NCBI GenBank assembly: GCA_015472025.1
Contig: BNHL01000001.1
Coordinates: 558,001 to 622,000, forward strand
Direction of reading: 5' to 3'
DNA from: Cytophagales bacterium WSM2-2
Lineage (GTDB): Bacteria > Bacteroidota > Bacteroidia > Cytophagales > Cyclobacteriaceae
DNA: 64,000 bases
A program made the position numbers and the translations under genes. Numbering within the stretch: the stretch's first letter is position 1; every line of letters begins with the position of its first letter. Positions 54,352 through 63,582 of the stretch are shown piece by piece. The notes below the pieces were generated by a model that had not been told where the DNA came from, did not search any database, and saw nothing but the letters and a program-made list of their open reading frames with translations.

Positions 54352-56202
54352 TTGACACGAATTATTAAAATAGCGGGAGCAACGCTCAATCAAATACCTT
54401 TTGACTGGAAGAATAACGTTTCGAATATCCTTGAGGCAATCGGAGCAGCCAGAAAAGAAGGTGTAAAGATTTTATGCCTCCCGGAACTTTGCATTACAGG
54501 GTATGGCTGTGAAGATGTTTTCCTCAGTGAGTGGCTCAGCAAAAAAGCATTTCAGAAATTAACGGAGATCGCTCTGCATTGCGAAGATATTTCGGTATAC
54601 GTTGGCTTACCGGTGAGGATCGATGGCATCACGTACAACGGTGCTGCATTGATTCACAACAAAGAAATTCTTGGAATTACGCTGAAGCAAAATCTCCCAC
54701 GCGATGGTGTTCACTATGAGCCACGGTGGTTTGTACCCTGGAAGCCCTCCGAAACAAAGGAAATAAAAATGGGTAACCAGAAAATTTCAGTCGGAGACAT
54801 CACCTATGATGTTCATGGAATTAAAGTCGGGTTTGAGATATGCGAAGACGGGTGGTCCGGACTGAAACGACCTGGCTATCATTTGAAGGAGCGTGGCGTG
54901 GAACTTATACTGAATGGAAGCGCCAGTCATTTTGCATTCGGAAAAAGCATTGAGCGTGAAAAGGATGTCGTGATCGATGGTTCTCAAAAATTCAATTGCG
55001 CATATCTTTTTGTGAATCATCTCGGCAACGAGGCCGGTCGCATGGTTTATGATGGCGACATCATCGCAGCACAAAAAGGGAAACTGATAGCAGTCAACGA
55101 GCGGCTTTCATTCAAAAATTTCAATCTCCTCCCCTGCGATATTAATTTTGACGAGCCGGAGAATACGAAGATCGTTTCAGTCAGTGACAGCAAAGAAAAA
55201 AACGAAGAATTCGCGCGGGCTGCTTCCCTTGCCTTATTCGACTATTTGAGAAAAAGTAAGTCGAAAGGTTTTGTACTAAGCCTTAGTGGTGGCGCAGACT
55301 CATCCTGTTGTGCAGTGCTTGTAGCAGAAATGGTAAGACGTGGTGTGAGAGAGTTAGGTCTCGTTGAGTTTTGTCGCAAAGCAGGGCTTCCTGTTTCAAG
55401 GAACGAAAAAGAAATTGTATCTCAGATACTCACTTGCGCTTACCAGGGAACAAAAAATTCATCCAGCGCCACTTTGCTGGCAGCCAAAGAACTGGCGGAA
55501 TCTATCGGGGCCGTTTTTTACTCCTGGACAATTGACGATGAAGTGAATTCTTATGAGGCTAAAATTGAGAAAGTTCTCGAGCGGAAGCTTACTTGGGAAA
55601 AGGACGACATTGCTAAACAAAACATTCAGGCAAGGTCACGTTCACCAATCATCTGGATGCTTGCCAATCTGAAACAATCCATTCTGCTAACCACCTCTAA
55701 CCGTAGTGAAGGAGATGTCGGCTATGCCACTATGGACGGAGATACCAGTGGTAGCCTTGCCCCTATTGCAGGGGTTGACAAGCCTTTTATTTTACAGTGG
55801 CTTAGGTGGGCCGAAAAAGAATTGGGTTACAGCGGTTTATCGCATGTCAATAATCTGGAGCCAACCGCTGAGCTCAGACCCCTCGATAGGGCACAGACAG
55901 ATGAAAAAGACCTGATGCCCTACCCCATTTTAGTTGATATTGAAAAACTAGCAATCCGTGACCGTAAAAATCCAATAGAAGTATTTCAGTCACTGGCAGC
56001 CAAGTACCCGGACCGGGATATTTTGAAAGCCTACATTAAGAAATTTTTTCGCCTTTGGTCGATCAATCAATGGAAACGAGAGCGTATTGCCCCGGCCTTT
56101 CACTTTGATGACCTGAACGTTGACCCCCGCAGTTGGTGCCGGTTCCCTATATTAAGCGGAAGCTTTGGTGAAGAATTAGAGGAACTGGAAAAGTTATCTT
56201 AA
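54352..56202 (+). CDS. nadE: Glutamine-dependent NAD+ synthetase
   Basis: A 616-residue two-domain enzyme. The N-terminal nitrilase-type glutaminase domain shows the Glu in LCLPELCITGYGCED, the Lys in LKQNLPRDGVHYEP and the Cys in FEICEDGWSG; the C-terminal synthetase domain has the ATP loop LSLSGGADSSCC and TTSNRSEGDVGYATMDGD. It amidates deamido-NAD+ with ammonia from glutamine. The start is TTG (54352): no ATG precedes the conserved IIKIAGATLNQ, and an in-frame stop lies 22 bases upstream. A -7-like TATTTTTG at 54280-54287 may be its promoter. Confidence 0.95.
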   Translation: MTRIIKIAGATLNQIPFDWKNNVSNILEAIGAARKEGVKILCLPELCITGYGCEDVFLSEWLSKKAFQKLTEIALHCEDISVYVGLPVRIDGITYNGAALIHNKEILGITLKQNLPRDGVHYEPRWFVPWKPSETKEIKMGNQKISVGDITYDVHGIKVGFEICEDGWSGLKRPGYHLKERGVELILNGSASHFAFGKSIEREKDVVIDGSQKFNCAYLFVNHLGNEAGRMVYDGDIIAAQKGKLIAVNERLSFKNFNLLPCDINFDEPENTKIVSVSDSKEKNEEFARAASLALFDYLRKSKSKGFVLSLSGGADSSCCAVLVAEMVRRGVRELGLVEFCRKAGLPVSRNEKEIVSQILTCAYQGTKNSSSATLLAAKELAESIGAVFYSWTIDDEVNSYEAKIEKVLERKLTWEKDDIAKQNIQARSRSPIIWMLANLKQSILLTTSNRSEGDVGYATMDGDTSGSLAPIAGVDKPFILQWLRWAEKELGYSGLSHVNNLEPTAELRPLDRAQTDEKDLMPYPILVDIEKLAIRDRKNPIEVFQSLAAKYPDRDILKAYIKKFFRLWSINQWKRERIAPAFHFDDLNVDPRSWCRFPILSGSFGEELEELEKLS

Positions 56203-56222
56203 CCAACTAATAAAACGGTCAC

Positions 56223-56252
56223 TTGGGCTTTGTGCCCTAAGCATTATCTTTG
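56223..56252 (+). promoter_or_regulatory. Candidate promoter of lgt
   Basis: TTG (56223-56225), 19 bases, TATCTTTG (56245-56252), about 40 bases before the lgt start. The -7 element is a consensus match, the -33 element partial. Confidence 0.45.
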
Positions 56253-56292
56253 CTTTTTGTAAACTTTCTCACAGATACCTCATCTAAGATTT

Positions 56293-57516
56293 ATGCTTGA
56301 ATTTATTCTCTGGAACGGGAGTCCCGAAATTATCTCCGTTGGCCAATTCGCACTACGTTGGTATGGATTGCTTTTCGCCCTCGGTTTTTTGTTTAGCCAA
56401 CAAATTTTGTATTACATCCACCGTCAGGAAGGAAAGCCCGAGCGCGATGTTGATACGCTGACCATCTATATGATTGTCGCCACGATTGTGGGGGCCCGCC
56501 TGGGACATGTCATTTTCTATCAACCGGAAATTCTTTGGGAAAGTCCACTCAGCGTCATTCTGCCCTTTGAGTTTAGTCCTTTTCGTTTCACAGGATTCCA
56601 GGGACTGGCCAGTCATGGGGGAGCCATCGGAATCCTATTTGCGCTTTGGTTGTATTCCAATTATTCGATCCGTTTTTCGAAACAGGATGTTTCTTTAGAG
56701 GGGAAAGAAAACGAAGAGGGAAGTATAGCCAAAAAACAGAAGCTGGGATTCTTCGTAAAAAAAAGAGTTCGTCCTGGCCAAAGCTACCTGCAGGTGCTGG
56801 ATCGCATTGTGATCCTGGTTTGCCTTACCGGTTGTTTTATCCGCCTGGGCAATTTCTTCAACTCCGAGATTATCGGGAAGCCATCCAACAATCCGTTGAG
56901 TATAGTTTTCGTAAGCCGGATTACTGAGAGCATCATGCGTGATCAGAATGGCGATAATCCAGTCGCTTATACAGAGATAAAAAAGACCAACTTACCGGAA
57001 GGCCAAAATGCACGCATGCCGATCAAGATCATTATCCTTTTCAAAAAAGGAGTTGATGAAAACCGGGCGACAAATTTTGTTACTAATGAAGTTAAATACT
57101 ACCTCTCAAATTTGAATGAATTTGTAGATGAGCCTGCAATGCAGCCACTGAATTACCAGATAGTGAAGGAGCAAGACGGATCTTATGCAGCCAGTGTTAA
57201 AACCTTTGGCATTGCCCGCCATCCGGCTCAATTGTACGAGTCTATATCCTGTTTTTTACTATTTGCCTTTTTACTTTGGTACTGGTCGCGGTATAAAGTG
57301 AACCTTCCGGAAGGGAGGATTTTCGGAATCTTTATGATCGTGCTGTGGAGCCTGCGTTTTGTTTACGAATTCTTAAAAGAAAACCAGGTTTCCTTTGAGG
57401 ATCAAATGAAATTTAACATGGGGCAACTCTTGAGTATACCGTTAGTAATTGTCGGAATCCTGGTATTGATCCGTTCTTACCGGAGACCGGCTGCTGAGGC
57501 GCAACCTGCTCCATAA
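56293..57516 (+). CDS. lgt: Prolipoprotein diacylglyceryl transferase
   Basis: A 407-residue inner-membrane enzyme that adds diacylglycerol to the lipobox Cys of prolipoproteins. Conserved: LRWYGLLFALGF, GARLGHVIFYQ, GLASHGGAIG, IRLGNFFNSEIIGKPS and ARHPAQLYES, with RFVYEFLKENQ near the end. It is more than 100 residues longer than the enterobacterial enzyme because of two inserts: a charged loop at about 135-165 (SLEGKENEEGSIAKKQK) and a soluble domain of about 100 residues between FFNSEIIG and RHPAQLYE. The latter faces the periplasm. It is followed by an Omp85-type gene after 24 bases. Confidence 0.95.
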   Translation: MLEFILWNGSPEIISVGQFALRWYGLLFALGFLFSQQILYYIHRQEGKPERDVDTLTIYMIVATIVGARLGHVIFYQPEILWESPLSVILPFEFSPFRFTGFQGLASHGGAIGILFALWLYSNYSIRFSKQDVSLEGKENEEGSIAKKQKLGFFVKKRVRPGQSYLQVLDRIVILVCLTGCFIRLGNFFNSEIIGKPSNNPLSIVFVSRITESIMRDQNGDNPVAYTEIKKTNLPEGQNARMPIKIIILFKKGVDENRATNFVTNEVKYYLSNLNEFVDEPAMQPLNYQIVKEQDGSYAASVKTFGIARHPAQLYESISCFLLFAFLLWYWSRYKVNLPEGRIFGIFMIVLWSLRFVYEFLKENQVSFEDQMKFNMGQLLSIPLVIVGILVLIRSYRRPAAEAQPAP

Positions 57517-57540
57517 AATAATTCAAAGTAATCTCTAATC

Positions 57541-58968
57541 ATGCTTGGTTTAATCGTTGGATTTTTGGGATTGATGAGCAGCCAGGCAGATACAGTTGTG
57601 GTTGCAGATTCATCGCAGATACTTACGGTAAATCGTGTGCTGATCATCGGCAACAAGGTGACGAAAGAAAGGATTATCTCTCGCGAGATCACCCTTAAGC
57701 CGGGAGATACCATTAGTTTGAAGCGCCTTCCCCATGAGCTGCTGTGGGACAAACGCAAAATCTATAACCTGCGCCTTTTCCATACTGTAATGGTTCGAAG
57801 CATTGACCTGCCGAATAATCGCATTGACTTATTGGTGGATGTGACTGAGCGATGGTATACTTTCCCCATTCCGATCTTTGAACTTTCGGACCGGAATTTT
57901 TCTGAATGGTGGAACAACTACAACCATGATGTCAGCAGGGTCAACTATGGATTAAATCTCGTGCGCTATAATTTCAGAGGGAGAAACGAATCGATACAGT
58001 TGACAGCCCAATTTGGTTTTACACAAAAATTCGAGCTCACTTACAGAATACCTTATATCGACAAAAAGCAGAAGCAAGGGTTGTCTTTTAATTTAGACTA
58101 TGCGCAACCAAAAAACCTGGCCTACTTTACCGATAACCATGTACTGCAATATCTAAAGTCGGATAAAGTGCTGCGAACACTGAAGAGTGGTTCAGTATCT
58201 TATTTTTATCGTAAGTCTTTTTTTGAAACTCATTCTTTTCAGTTTGGCTATCGCAACCTGGAAATCAGCGACACAATAGCTAAACTCAATCCAAATTACT
58301 TTGCGCAAAACAGGCGGAATCTGCAATACGGATACGCCAGCTATACCTTTAATTCGGAGCATCGCGATGTAATTCAATATCCTTTGCACGGATATCATAT
58401 CATGGGATTCATGCAGAAAACGGGGCTTGGTTTCGGAAGTGCTGTCGATTTACTGGAACTTGGACTGTCATATGCACGTCATGTGGAGTTGACTAAAAAT
58501 TTGTATTTGTCGAACTACACTGGCGGATATTGGGCAACTCCTACCGGGCAGCCTTACGCTTTGTATAATGGCATGGGTTACCGGAGGCAATATGTCAGGG
58601 GTTTTGAAAACTATGTGGTAGAGACACCAGCATTTGCCATTAACAAGACAACACTAAAGACACGAATTTTTCACCGCTCTTGGAACTTTGACGGCATACC
58701 CAAACAACTCCAGTATTTTCCGTTGTCGATTTATTTGAAAGGCTTCACGGATTGGGGGTACGCAGAGAATTATCCCTACTATGAAAATTACCGGGATGTA
58801 AACGACCAGCCTGAGCCGATCAACACACGGCTAACTAACAAAGTAATTGGCGGCTATGGCTTCGGGTTTGATTTCTTTACTGTATACGACCTGGTAATTC
58901 GCACGGAGTACACTTTCACAAATCAAAACCACAGGGGATTCTTTTTTAGCCTGAGAAAGGAATTCTGA
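57541..58968 (+). CDS. Omp85-family outer-membrane protein with one POTRA domain
   Basis: A 475-residue protein. The N-terminal signal is short (MLGLIVGFLGLMSSQA); one POTRA-like domain covers about residues 28-105 (VNRVLIIGNKVTKERIISRE, KRKIYNLRLFHTVMVRSI, DLLVDVTERWY). The rest is a beta barrel of alternating aromatic strands (GLSYARHVELTKNLYLSNYT, GYRRQYVRGFENYVV) ending in aromatic LRKEF, the outer-membrane insertion signal. YVRGFENYVV resembles the VRGF/Y motif of Omp85 loop 6. BamA has five POTRAs, so this is an accessory Omp85 or D15-like transporter. Stops of this gene and the MORN gene abut. Confidence 0.8.
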   Translation: MLGLIVGFLGLMSSQADTVVVADSSQILTVNRVLIIGNKVTKERIISREITLKPGDTISLKRLPHELLWDKRKIYNLRLFHTVMVRSIDLPNNRIDLLVDVTERWYTFPIPIFELSDRNFSEWWNNYNHDVSRVNYGLNLVRYNFRGRNESIQLTAQFGFTQKFELTYRIPYIDKKQKQGLSFNLDYAQPKNLAYFTDNHVLQYLKSDKVLRTLKSGSVSYFYRKSFFETHSFQFGYRNLEISDTIAKLNPNYFAQNRRNLQYGYASYTFNSEHRDVIQYPLHGYHIMGFMQKTGLGFGSAVDLLELGLSYARHVELTKNLYLSNYTGGYWATPTGQPYALYNGMGYRRQYVRGFENYVVETPAFAINKTTLKTRIFHRSWNFDGIPKQLQYFPLSIYLKGFTDWGYAENYPYYENYRDVNDQPEPINTRLTNKVIGGYGFGFDFFTVYDLVIRTEYTFTNQNHRGFFFSLRKEF

Positions 58969-59589
58969 TCAGTATTTCTTATAGACTTTCTTCTGTCCTT
59001 TTTTGATCTCGTACCATATTCCGGTTTCCTTTCCGGCATGGTAACTTCCGTAAAATTTCAGTTGGCCTTCTTCGGTATAAAATTTCCACTCTCCATCCTC
59101 AACACCCTTCAGATAGTTTCCCTCCTGGAGGACAAATCCATTTTCATTGTAGACCTTGATCGGCCCGTCGGGAAGGCCATTTTTGTAGGAAACGATCCGC
59201 TTTGGATTTCCATTTTCAAAGAAATAGTTCCACGTCCCGGCATATTGACTGTTTTCGAAAAGTCCTTTGCGTTCAAGTCGGCCATTAGAGTAAAAATACC
59301 AGGCTGAGTCCTGCATCGCGCCTTCCTTCCAACTTTCGATGCCCTGTTTTGTTTCGGAAGGATAAAAGTAAATGACCTTTCCGTGCAGAACTCCGTTTTT
59401 GTAGTGCTCGATTGAATTCTTTTTTCCCGTGGGATAGTAAAAAATCCACTCGCCTTCTTTTTTGTCGTTCATCACTGACCCCTCTGCGCGTAATTCTCCT
59501 CCTGGATATTTCTCTTTAACAAGAGTCTGACCAAAAGACGCAACCGTACTCAATAAGAAAATATTCGTAAGCAATAATCCGATAGGCAT
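58969..59589 (-). CDS. Secreted MORN-repeat-variant protein
   Basis: A 206-residue protein from the ATG at 59589, giving signal peptide MPIGLLLTNIFLLSTVASFG. The open frame goes 22 codons further up, but a -7-like promoter element lies in that stretch, so the inner start is preferred. The mature part is six to seven YwqK/MORN-variant repeats such as EGEWIFYYPTGKKNSIEHYK, AGTWNYFFENGNPKRIVSYK and DGEWKFYTEEGQLKFYGSYH. Such repeats form beta hairpin ladders; functions vary and are mostly unknown. It is divergent from the PorQ-like gene with 51 bases between. Confidence 0.82.
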   Translation of the reverse strand: MPIGLLLTNIFLLSTVASFGQTLVKEKYPGGELRAEGSVMNDKKEGEWIFYYPTGKKNSIEHYKNGVLHGKVIYFYPSETKQGIESWKEGAMQDSAWYFYSNGRLERKGLFENSQYAGTWNYFFENGNPKRIVSYKNGLPDGPIKVYNENGFVLQEGNYLKGVEDGEWKFYTEEGQLKFYGSYHAGKETGIWYEIKKGQKKVYKKY

Positions 59590-59608
59590 AAGTGATAATC
59601 CGGCATGG

Positions 59609-59616
59609 CAAAGATA
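59609..59616 (-). promoter_or_regulatory. Candidate -7 element of the MORN gene
   Basis: Minus strand TATCTTTG (59616-59609) fits TAnnTTTG and places transcription start near 59602, downstream of the two outer ATG codons and 13 bases before the ATG at 59589. No matching -33 element was found. Confidence 0.35.
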
Positions 59617-59640
59617 CCCGATTACATTCATCTTACTCCC

Positions 59641-60489
59641 ATGCCTTTTCGACATACCTTCTACATCACCGGAATTTTTCTACTACAAATATTCACAAGC
59701 TCAATAATCGTGTATTCCCAAAGTACATCCACTTTGATGGGAGCAAGAGTTGCGGGAATGGGATACGCGTCATCATGTGTCGTTTCCGATGAGTGGTCTT
59801 TATTCAATAATGTTGGAGGCTTAGCAAAAGTAAATCGTGCGAGTTCTGCATTTGCATATGAAATGCGGCCGTCCCTGGTTGGTGCATCGAGGATGGCTGC
59901 CGGTATCGCAATCCCTGTGCACATCGGCACAATGGGTTTAGGTATTTTCAAATTTGGAGATAACATTTATAGCGAGCAGCAAGCCTCAATGGCATTCGGC
60001 AACTCTATTGGCAATACTTCGCTCGGGATAAAGGCAAATTATATTCAATACCAAGCGGACGGATATGGAATAATTTCTGCCGTCAGTTTCGACTTTGGCG
60101 GGATCACACAGCTTACTTCGCAGCTATCTATTGGTGCGTATATCAACAATATTACACGTTCTACACTACGTGGAGCAGACGATCAATATCTACCAAGCCT
60201 CATGGTTGTGGGAGCCGGATTCAGACCTTCCGAAAAAATTCTGATCGTTACCGAAGTATCAAAAGACCTGGACTACGCTATCACATCGCGCACGGGATTT
60301 GAGTACACAGTCTACAAAAAGGTTTTTTTTCGTACCGGCTTCAATATAAATCCCAATACCGGATATGGTGGACTTGGCATACTTAAAGGCAATCTAAAAC
60401 TGGATTTTTCCTTTCAATATAATCAGCTGACCGGATTAGCATATCAATCTTCAGCTTCCTATCTCATTCCACTTAAGTCAAGAAAATGA
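59641..60489 (+). CDS. PorV/PorQ-like outer-membrane barrel protein
   Basis: A 282-residue protein. The ATG at 59641 starts a signal peptide (MPFRHTFYITGIFLLQIFTS, ending VYSQS). The mature part is a beta barrel with the motif STLMGARVAGMGYASSCVVSD, then EWSLFNNVGGLAKV, which is the PorV/PorQ/UPF0164 start (AxxxGxGxAxxAxxDDxxAxxxNPAGL). It should sit in the outer membrane; PorV and PorQ belong to the type IX secretion machinery, but this protein need not. The stop overlaps the HhH barrel gene by 4 bases, so the two are one unit. Confidence 0.72.
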   Translation: MPFRHTFYITGIFLLQIFTSSIIVYSQSTSTLMGARVAGMGYASSCVVSDEWSLFNNVGGLAKVNRASSAFAYEMRPSLVGASRMAAGIAIPVHIGTMGLGIFKFGDNIYSEQQASMAFGNSIGNTSLGIKANYIQYQADGYGIISAVSFDFGGITQLTSQLSIGAYINNITRSTLRGADDQYLPSLMVVGAGFRPSEKILIVTEVSKDLDYAITSRTGFEYTVYKKVFFRTGFNINPNTGYGGLGILKGNLKLDFSFQYNQLTGLAYQSSASYLIPLKSRK

Positions 60490-62534
60490 AATTCCGGATC
60501 TTCATTTTTTTTGTGATAAGTTTAGAAGTCACGGGGCAGGATTTTCCGCGAAAGGAAATAAATCCGGCAACCCTGGTTGATGAGATTTTTGCCGCTCAAG
60601 AGGTTGATGTTAGTTACCAGGATTTGTATGAAAATTATGTACAGTTAATTTCTAATCCCCTGGACCTGAATCTCGCAACCGAGGAGCAGCTTCAGACGCT
60701 TTATCTTCTGAAACAGGAGCAAATTCATTCTATCGTAAAATACCGCGAAGAGACTGGCTTGTTTATTTCACTTTATGAACTCCAAACGATATTGGACAGC
60801 GACACCTTTCACCGGATTATCCCATTCGTGATTGTACCCGATGCCACGCAGTCATTTAACAAAAGTATTTTCAAACGCATTCTAAGTGAACCCAATAACT
60901 ATCTTATCCTCCGCTGGGGGCGGACACTCGAAACGCAGAAGGGATACGACCAAAACTCCTCGCCCTCGACCCAATACAAAGGATCACCTGATAACTTGTA
61001 TGCAAGGTTCCGCGTCAGTCGTTCCGGGGACTTCAGTCTTGGCTTCACATCAAAAAAAGATGCCGGAGAACTGATCGACTGGAATCCTTCACAGAAAAAT
61101 TATGGCTTTGATTATCTCAGTTATCACTTGCAGCTGTCGAATAAGGGCAAAGTCAAAAACCTGATCCTCGGTGACTACCAGGCGCAGTTCGGGCAAGGTG
61201 TAACACTAGGTTCTTTTTTTGGTGTTGGCAAAAACTCGGAAGCAGTGACCTCCATGAGAAAAGCTAACCTGGGATTTCTGCCCTACACTTCAACCTATGA
61301 AGCCGGATATTTTCGCGGGGCCGCGATTTCATATTCACTTGGAAAAACTCTTACGTTTCATGCCATGGCGTCTCGGCGAGGGCGTGACGGCAACTTGCAA
61401 CAGGATACGGTTGCGACAGGGTTGGACTACCTTTCTTCATTTAATTATTCCGGACTACATCGCACATCTGCCGAAGTAGAAAATCGAGACGCCATCACAG
61501 AAACAAATCTCGCTGGAGTATTTCAGTTCAAAAAACAGTCAGCAGATGCCGGATTGATTTTTCACCACACCGGGTTCAGCACTCCACTAATACGAAAACC
61601 ATCGGTCTACAACCAATTTGAATTTAACGGAGACGCCAACACAAATGCCGGCCTCTATTTGAACTATAACTTCTACAACTTTTCATTCTTTAGTGAGCTT
61701 ACTCAAACCATTGGCCATGGAAAAGCTTTGGTTGCCGGAGTGCTCGGCAGCCTGAGCCCAAAGTTCGACATGTCTATTGTTTACCGAAGATTTGATAAAG
61801 ATTTCTACAGCTTTTATTCAAATGCGATCGCTGAAAATTCAACACCTCAAAATGAATCAGGAATGTTCTGGGGATGGAAATATTCTTTCAGTAAAAAATA
61901 TTCCGTCTCCGGATATTTTGATCTGTTCACTTTTCCTTGGTTGAAGTACAGAAATTACTCGCCCTCCGATGGCAACGAGTGGCTCTTGAGGTTTAATTAC
62001 AAACCGTCAAAAACGGTGGCAATTTTTATGCAAATGCGACAAGAGTCAAAGCAACGAAATACGGGCGTAGAAAGTAACTTATATCTGACTGACCAGGGTG
62101 TCAAACAAAATTATTCCATCAATGCAGATTATGCAGTTAATGCAAGATTGAGCCTTCGTACCCGAGTGCAGTTCAGTTCCTACTCGCTTGCAGGAAAACA
62201 TACCACCGGGAGCGTCCTGCTCCAGGACATCACCTATGATCTCGGCCGAATTTCAATCAGCGGTCGTTATACACTCTTCGATACGGATGATTATGACAAC
62301 CGGATCTATGTTTACGAACGTGATGCCTTACTGGCGTTCAGTTTTCCAGCCTATTATGGAAAAGGAATCCGCAATTACATCCTGTTGCATTACCGGCTTA
62401 CTCCAAGGGTAGACTTCTGGGTCCGGTGGGCAAGGACCCTTTACACCACCAATGGAGCCATTGGCTCCGGTGGAGAAACTATTAATGGGAATAGCCGAAA
62501 TGATGTTAAATTTCAGGCTAGAATCAGATTTTAA
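60486..62534 (+). CDS. HhH-domain outer-membrane protein
   Basis: A 682-residue protein with signal peptide MKFRIFIFFVISLEVTG. Residues about 57-115 form two ComEA-like helix-hairpin-helix units: NPLDLNLATEEQLQTLYLLK, HSIVKYREETGLFISLYEL. The remaining 550 residues are a beta barrel with alternating aromatic strands (YSISGRYTLFDTDDYDNRIY type) and aromatic C-terminus VKFQARIRF. HhH units of this type bind DNA non-specifically in ComEA, so a role in DNA binding or uptake at the outer membrane is possible, but the fold may be used for protein contact. It overlaps the PorQ-like gene by 4 bases and is followed by a 35-residue membrane protein gene. Confidence 0.75.
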   Translation: MKFRIFIFFVISLEVTGQDFPRKEINPATLVDEIFAAQEVDVSYQDLYENYVQLISNPLDLNLATEEQLQTLYLLKQEQIHSIVKYREETGLFISLYELQTILDSDTFHRIIPFVIVPDATQSFNKSIFKRILSEPNNYLILRWGRTLETQKGYDQNSSPSTQYKGSPDNLYARFRVSRSGDFSLGFTSKKDAGELIDWNPSQKNYGFDYLSYHLQLSNKGKVKNLILGDYQAQFGQGVTLGSFFGVGKNSEAVTSMRKANLGFLPYTSTYEAGYFRGAAISYSLGKTLTFHAMASRRGRDGNLQQDTVATGLDYLSSFNYSGLHRTSAEVENRDAITETNLAGVFQFKKQSADAGLIFHHTGFSTPLIRKPSVYNQFEFNGDANTNAGLYLNYNFYNFSFFSELTQTIGHGKALVAGVLGSLSPKFDMSIVYRRFDKDFYSFYSNAIAENSTPQNESGMFWGWKYSFSKKYSVSGYFDLFTFPWLKYRNYSPSDGNEWLLRFNYKPSKTVAIFMQMRQESKQRNTGVESNLYLTDQGVKQNYSINADYAVNARLSLRTRVQFSSYSLAGKHTTGSVLLQDITYDLGRISISGRYTLFDTDDYDNRIYVYERDALLAFSFPAYYGKGIRNYILLHYRLTPRVDFWVRWARTLYTTNGAIGSGGETINGNSRNDVKFQARIRF

Positions 62535-62535
62535 C

Positions 62536-62643
62536 ATGCACGGTGTAGAACTCGTCACCCCTGGAGTCCTTCTGATGCTTTGCATTGGCCTGGCTGCCTT
62601 CATTATCCTCTTCAGGTTCATTTTCCGAAAAACCGGGAAGTAG
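62536..62643 (+). CDS. Tiny single-helix membrane protein (35 aa)
   Basis: A 35-codon ORF starting one base after the HhH barrel stop: MHGVELVTPGVLLMLCIGLA, a hydrophobic helix to about residue 27, then basic FRFIFRKTGK and TAG. The tight spacing and clean helix with a positive C-terminus (C-in) support coding. No family known. Confidence 0.45.
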   Translation: MHGVELVTPGVLLMLCIGLAAFIILFRFIFRKTGK

Positions 62644-62759
62644 CTTAGCTCCCTTTTAAACTTTCTGGCGTAGACCTTGGAATTCTGGCGAATCTCAACT
62701 TAATTTATGCTTAAAGCATTCCAATTTTCTGTGATTCAAACGATTATAAAGTTTAATAC

Positions 62760-63506
62760 ATGAGAAAACTGAACTTCATCCTTGTCTTAATTGTCATTTC
62801 CTTGTTGCTTTTATCTGCTGCCTCAATCGCCTTTGCCCAACCGACCAAAAAGACCCTAGAACTCGCCGAATTCAAGAGCATTTACGTAAACTCCAATTAT
62901 ACGGTCTACCTCAAGCAGACCAATAAGCAAGAAGTAAGCGTGGAAGCTGATCCCGACATTTTCGCCCTCACAAAAATTGTAGTGGAAAATGGTGTACTGA
63001 TAATCAGTGTTGATCGTAAACCAGATAATCCCAATAAAAGTATCTGGTCAAAGATCGATGATATCAAATTGAAGGCGGTAATGAAAGTCATGGTGAGTAT
63101 GAAGAATATTTCTGACCTCCAGGTGAACGGTGGTGGAAAAATCGTTTCAGAGAATTCGATTGCTTCTGATAATTTATCCCTTTCCGTCTCCGGAAGTGGT
63201 GGAATGGAGCTTGACATCAAAGGGAATAACCTGAAGACTGAAGTAAGCGGGTCGGGCAGTATTGCGCTGAAAGGCTACGCCACTTCGAATGATATTGTTC
63301 TCAGTGGAAGCGGAAACCTCAATGCCTTCACTTGTGAGCTTGAAACTGCCAAAGTAAAAGTGAGCGGATCAGGAAATTGCGAACTCAGTGCCACCAGCAA
63401 CCTCGATGCCCTCGTTCTCGGCAGCGGAACCATCAAGCACAAAGGCAATACAAAAGAAGTAACCAAGAAAGTGTACGGTTCGGGCTCTGTGGAAAGAGCA
63501 TACTGA
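62760..63506 (+). CDS. Secreted DUF2807 (putative auto-transporter adhesin head) protein
   Basis: A 248-residue protein with signal peptide ending IAFAQ. The mature part is a right-handed beta-helix-like array typical of DUF2807: FKSIYVNSNYTVYLKQTNK, VSVEADPDIFALTKIVVENG, then repeating VSGSGGMELDIKGNNLKTEV, VSGSGSIALKGYA, LSGSGNLNAF, VSGSGNCELS and KVYGSGSVERAY. Each turn has the SGSG corner. Function is unknown; in the phylum such proteins are often secreted and stress-linked. It ends 14 bases before the next open frame. Confidence 0.88.
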   Translation: MRKLNFILVLIVISLLLLSAASIAFAQPTKKTLELAEFKSIYVNSNYTVYLKQTNKQEVSVEADPDIFALTKIVVENGVLIISVDRKPDNPNKSIWSKIDDIKLKAVMKVMVSMKNISDLQVNGGGKIVSENSIASDNLSLSVSGSGGMELDIKGNNLKTEVSGSGSIALKGYATSNDIVLSGSGNLNAFTCELETAKVKVSGSGNCELSATSNLDALVLGSGTIKHKGNTKEVTKKVYGSGSVERAY

Positions 63507-63582
63507 ACTAAGTAATGAGTTGTATACGCTCAAACAGCGAAGGATGATGTATCTTACTTCAGGATTGATAAAAAATATTGAA

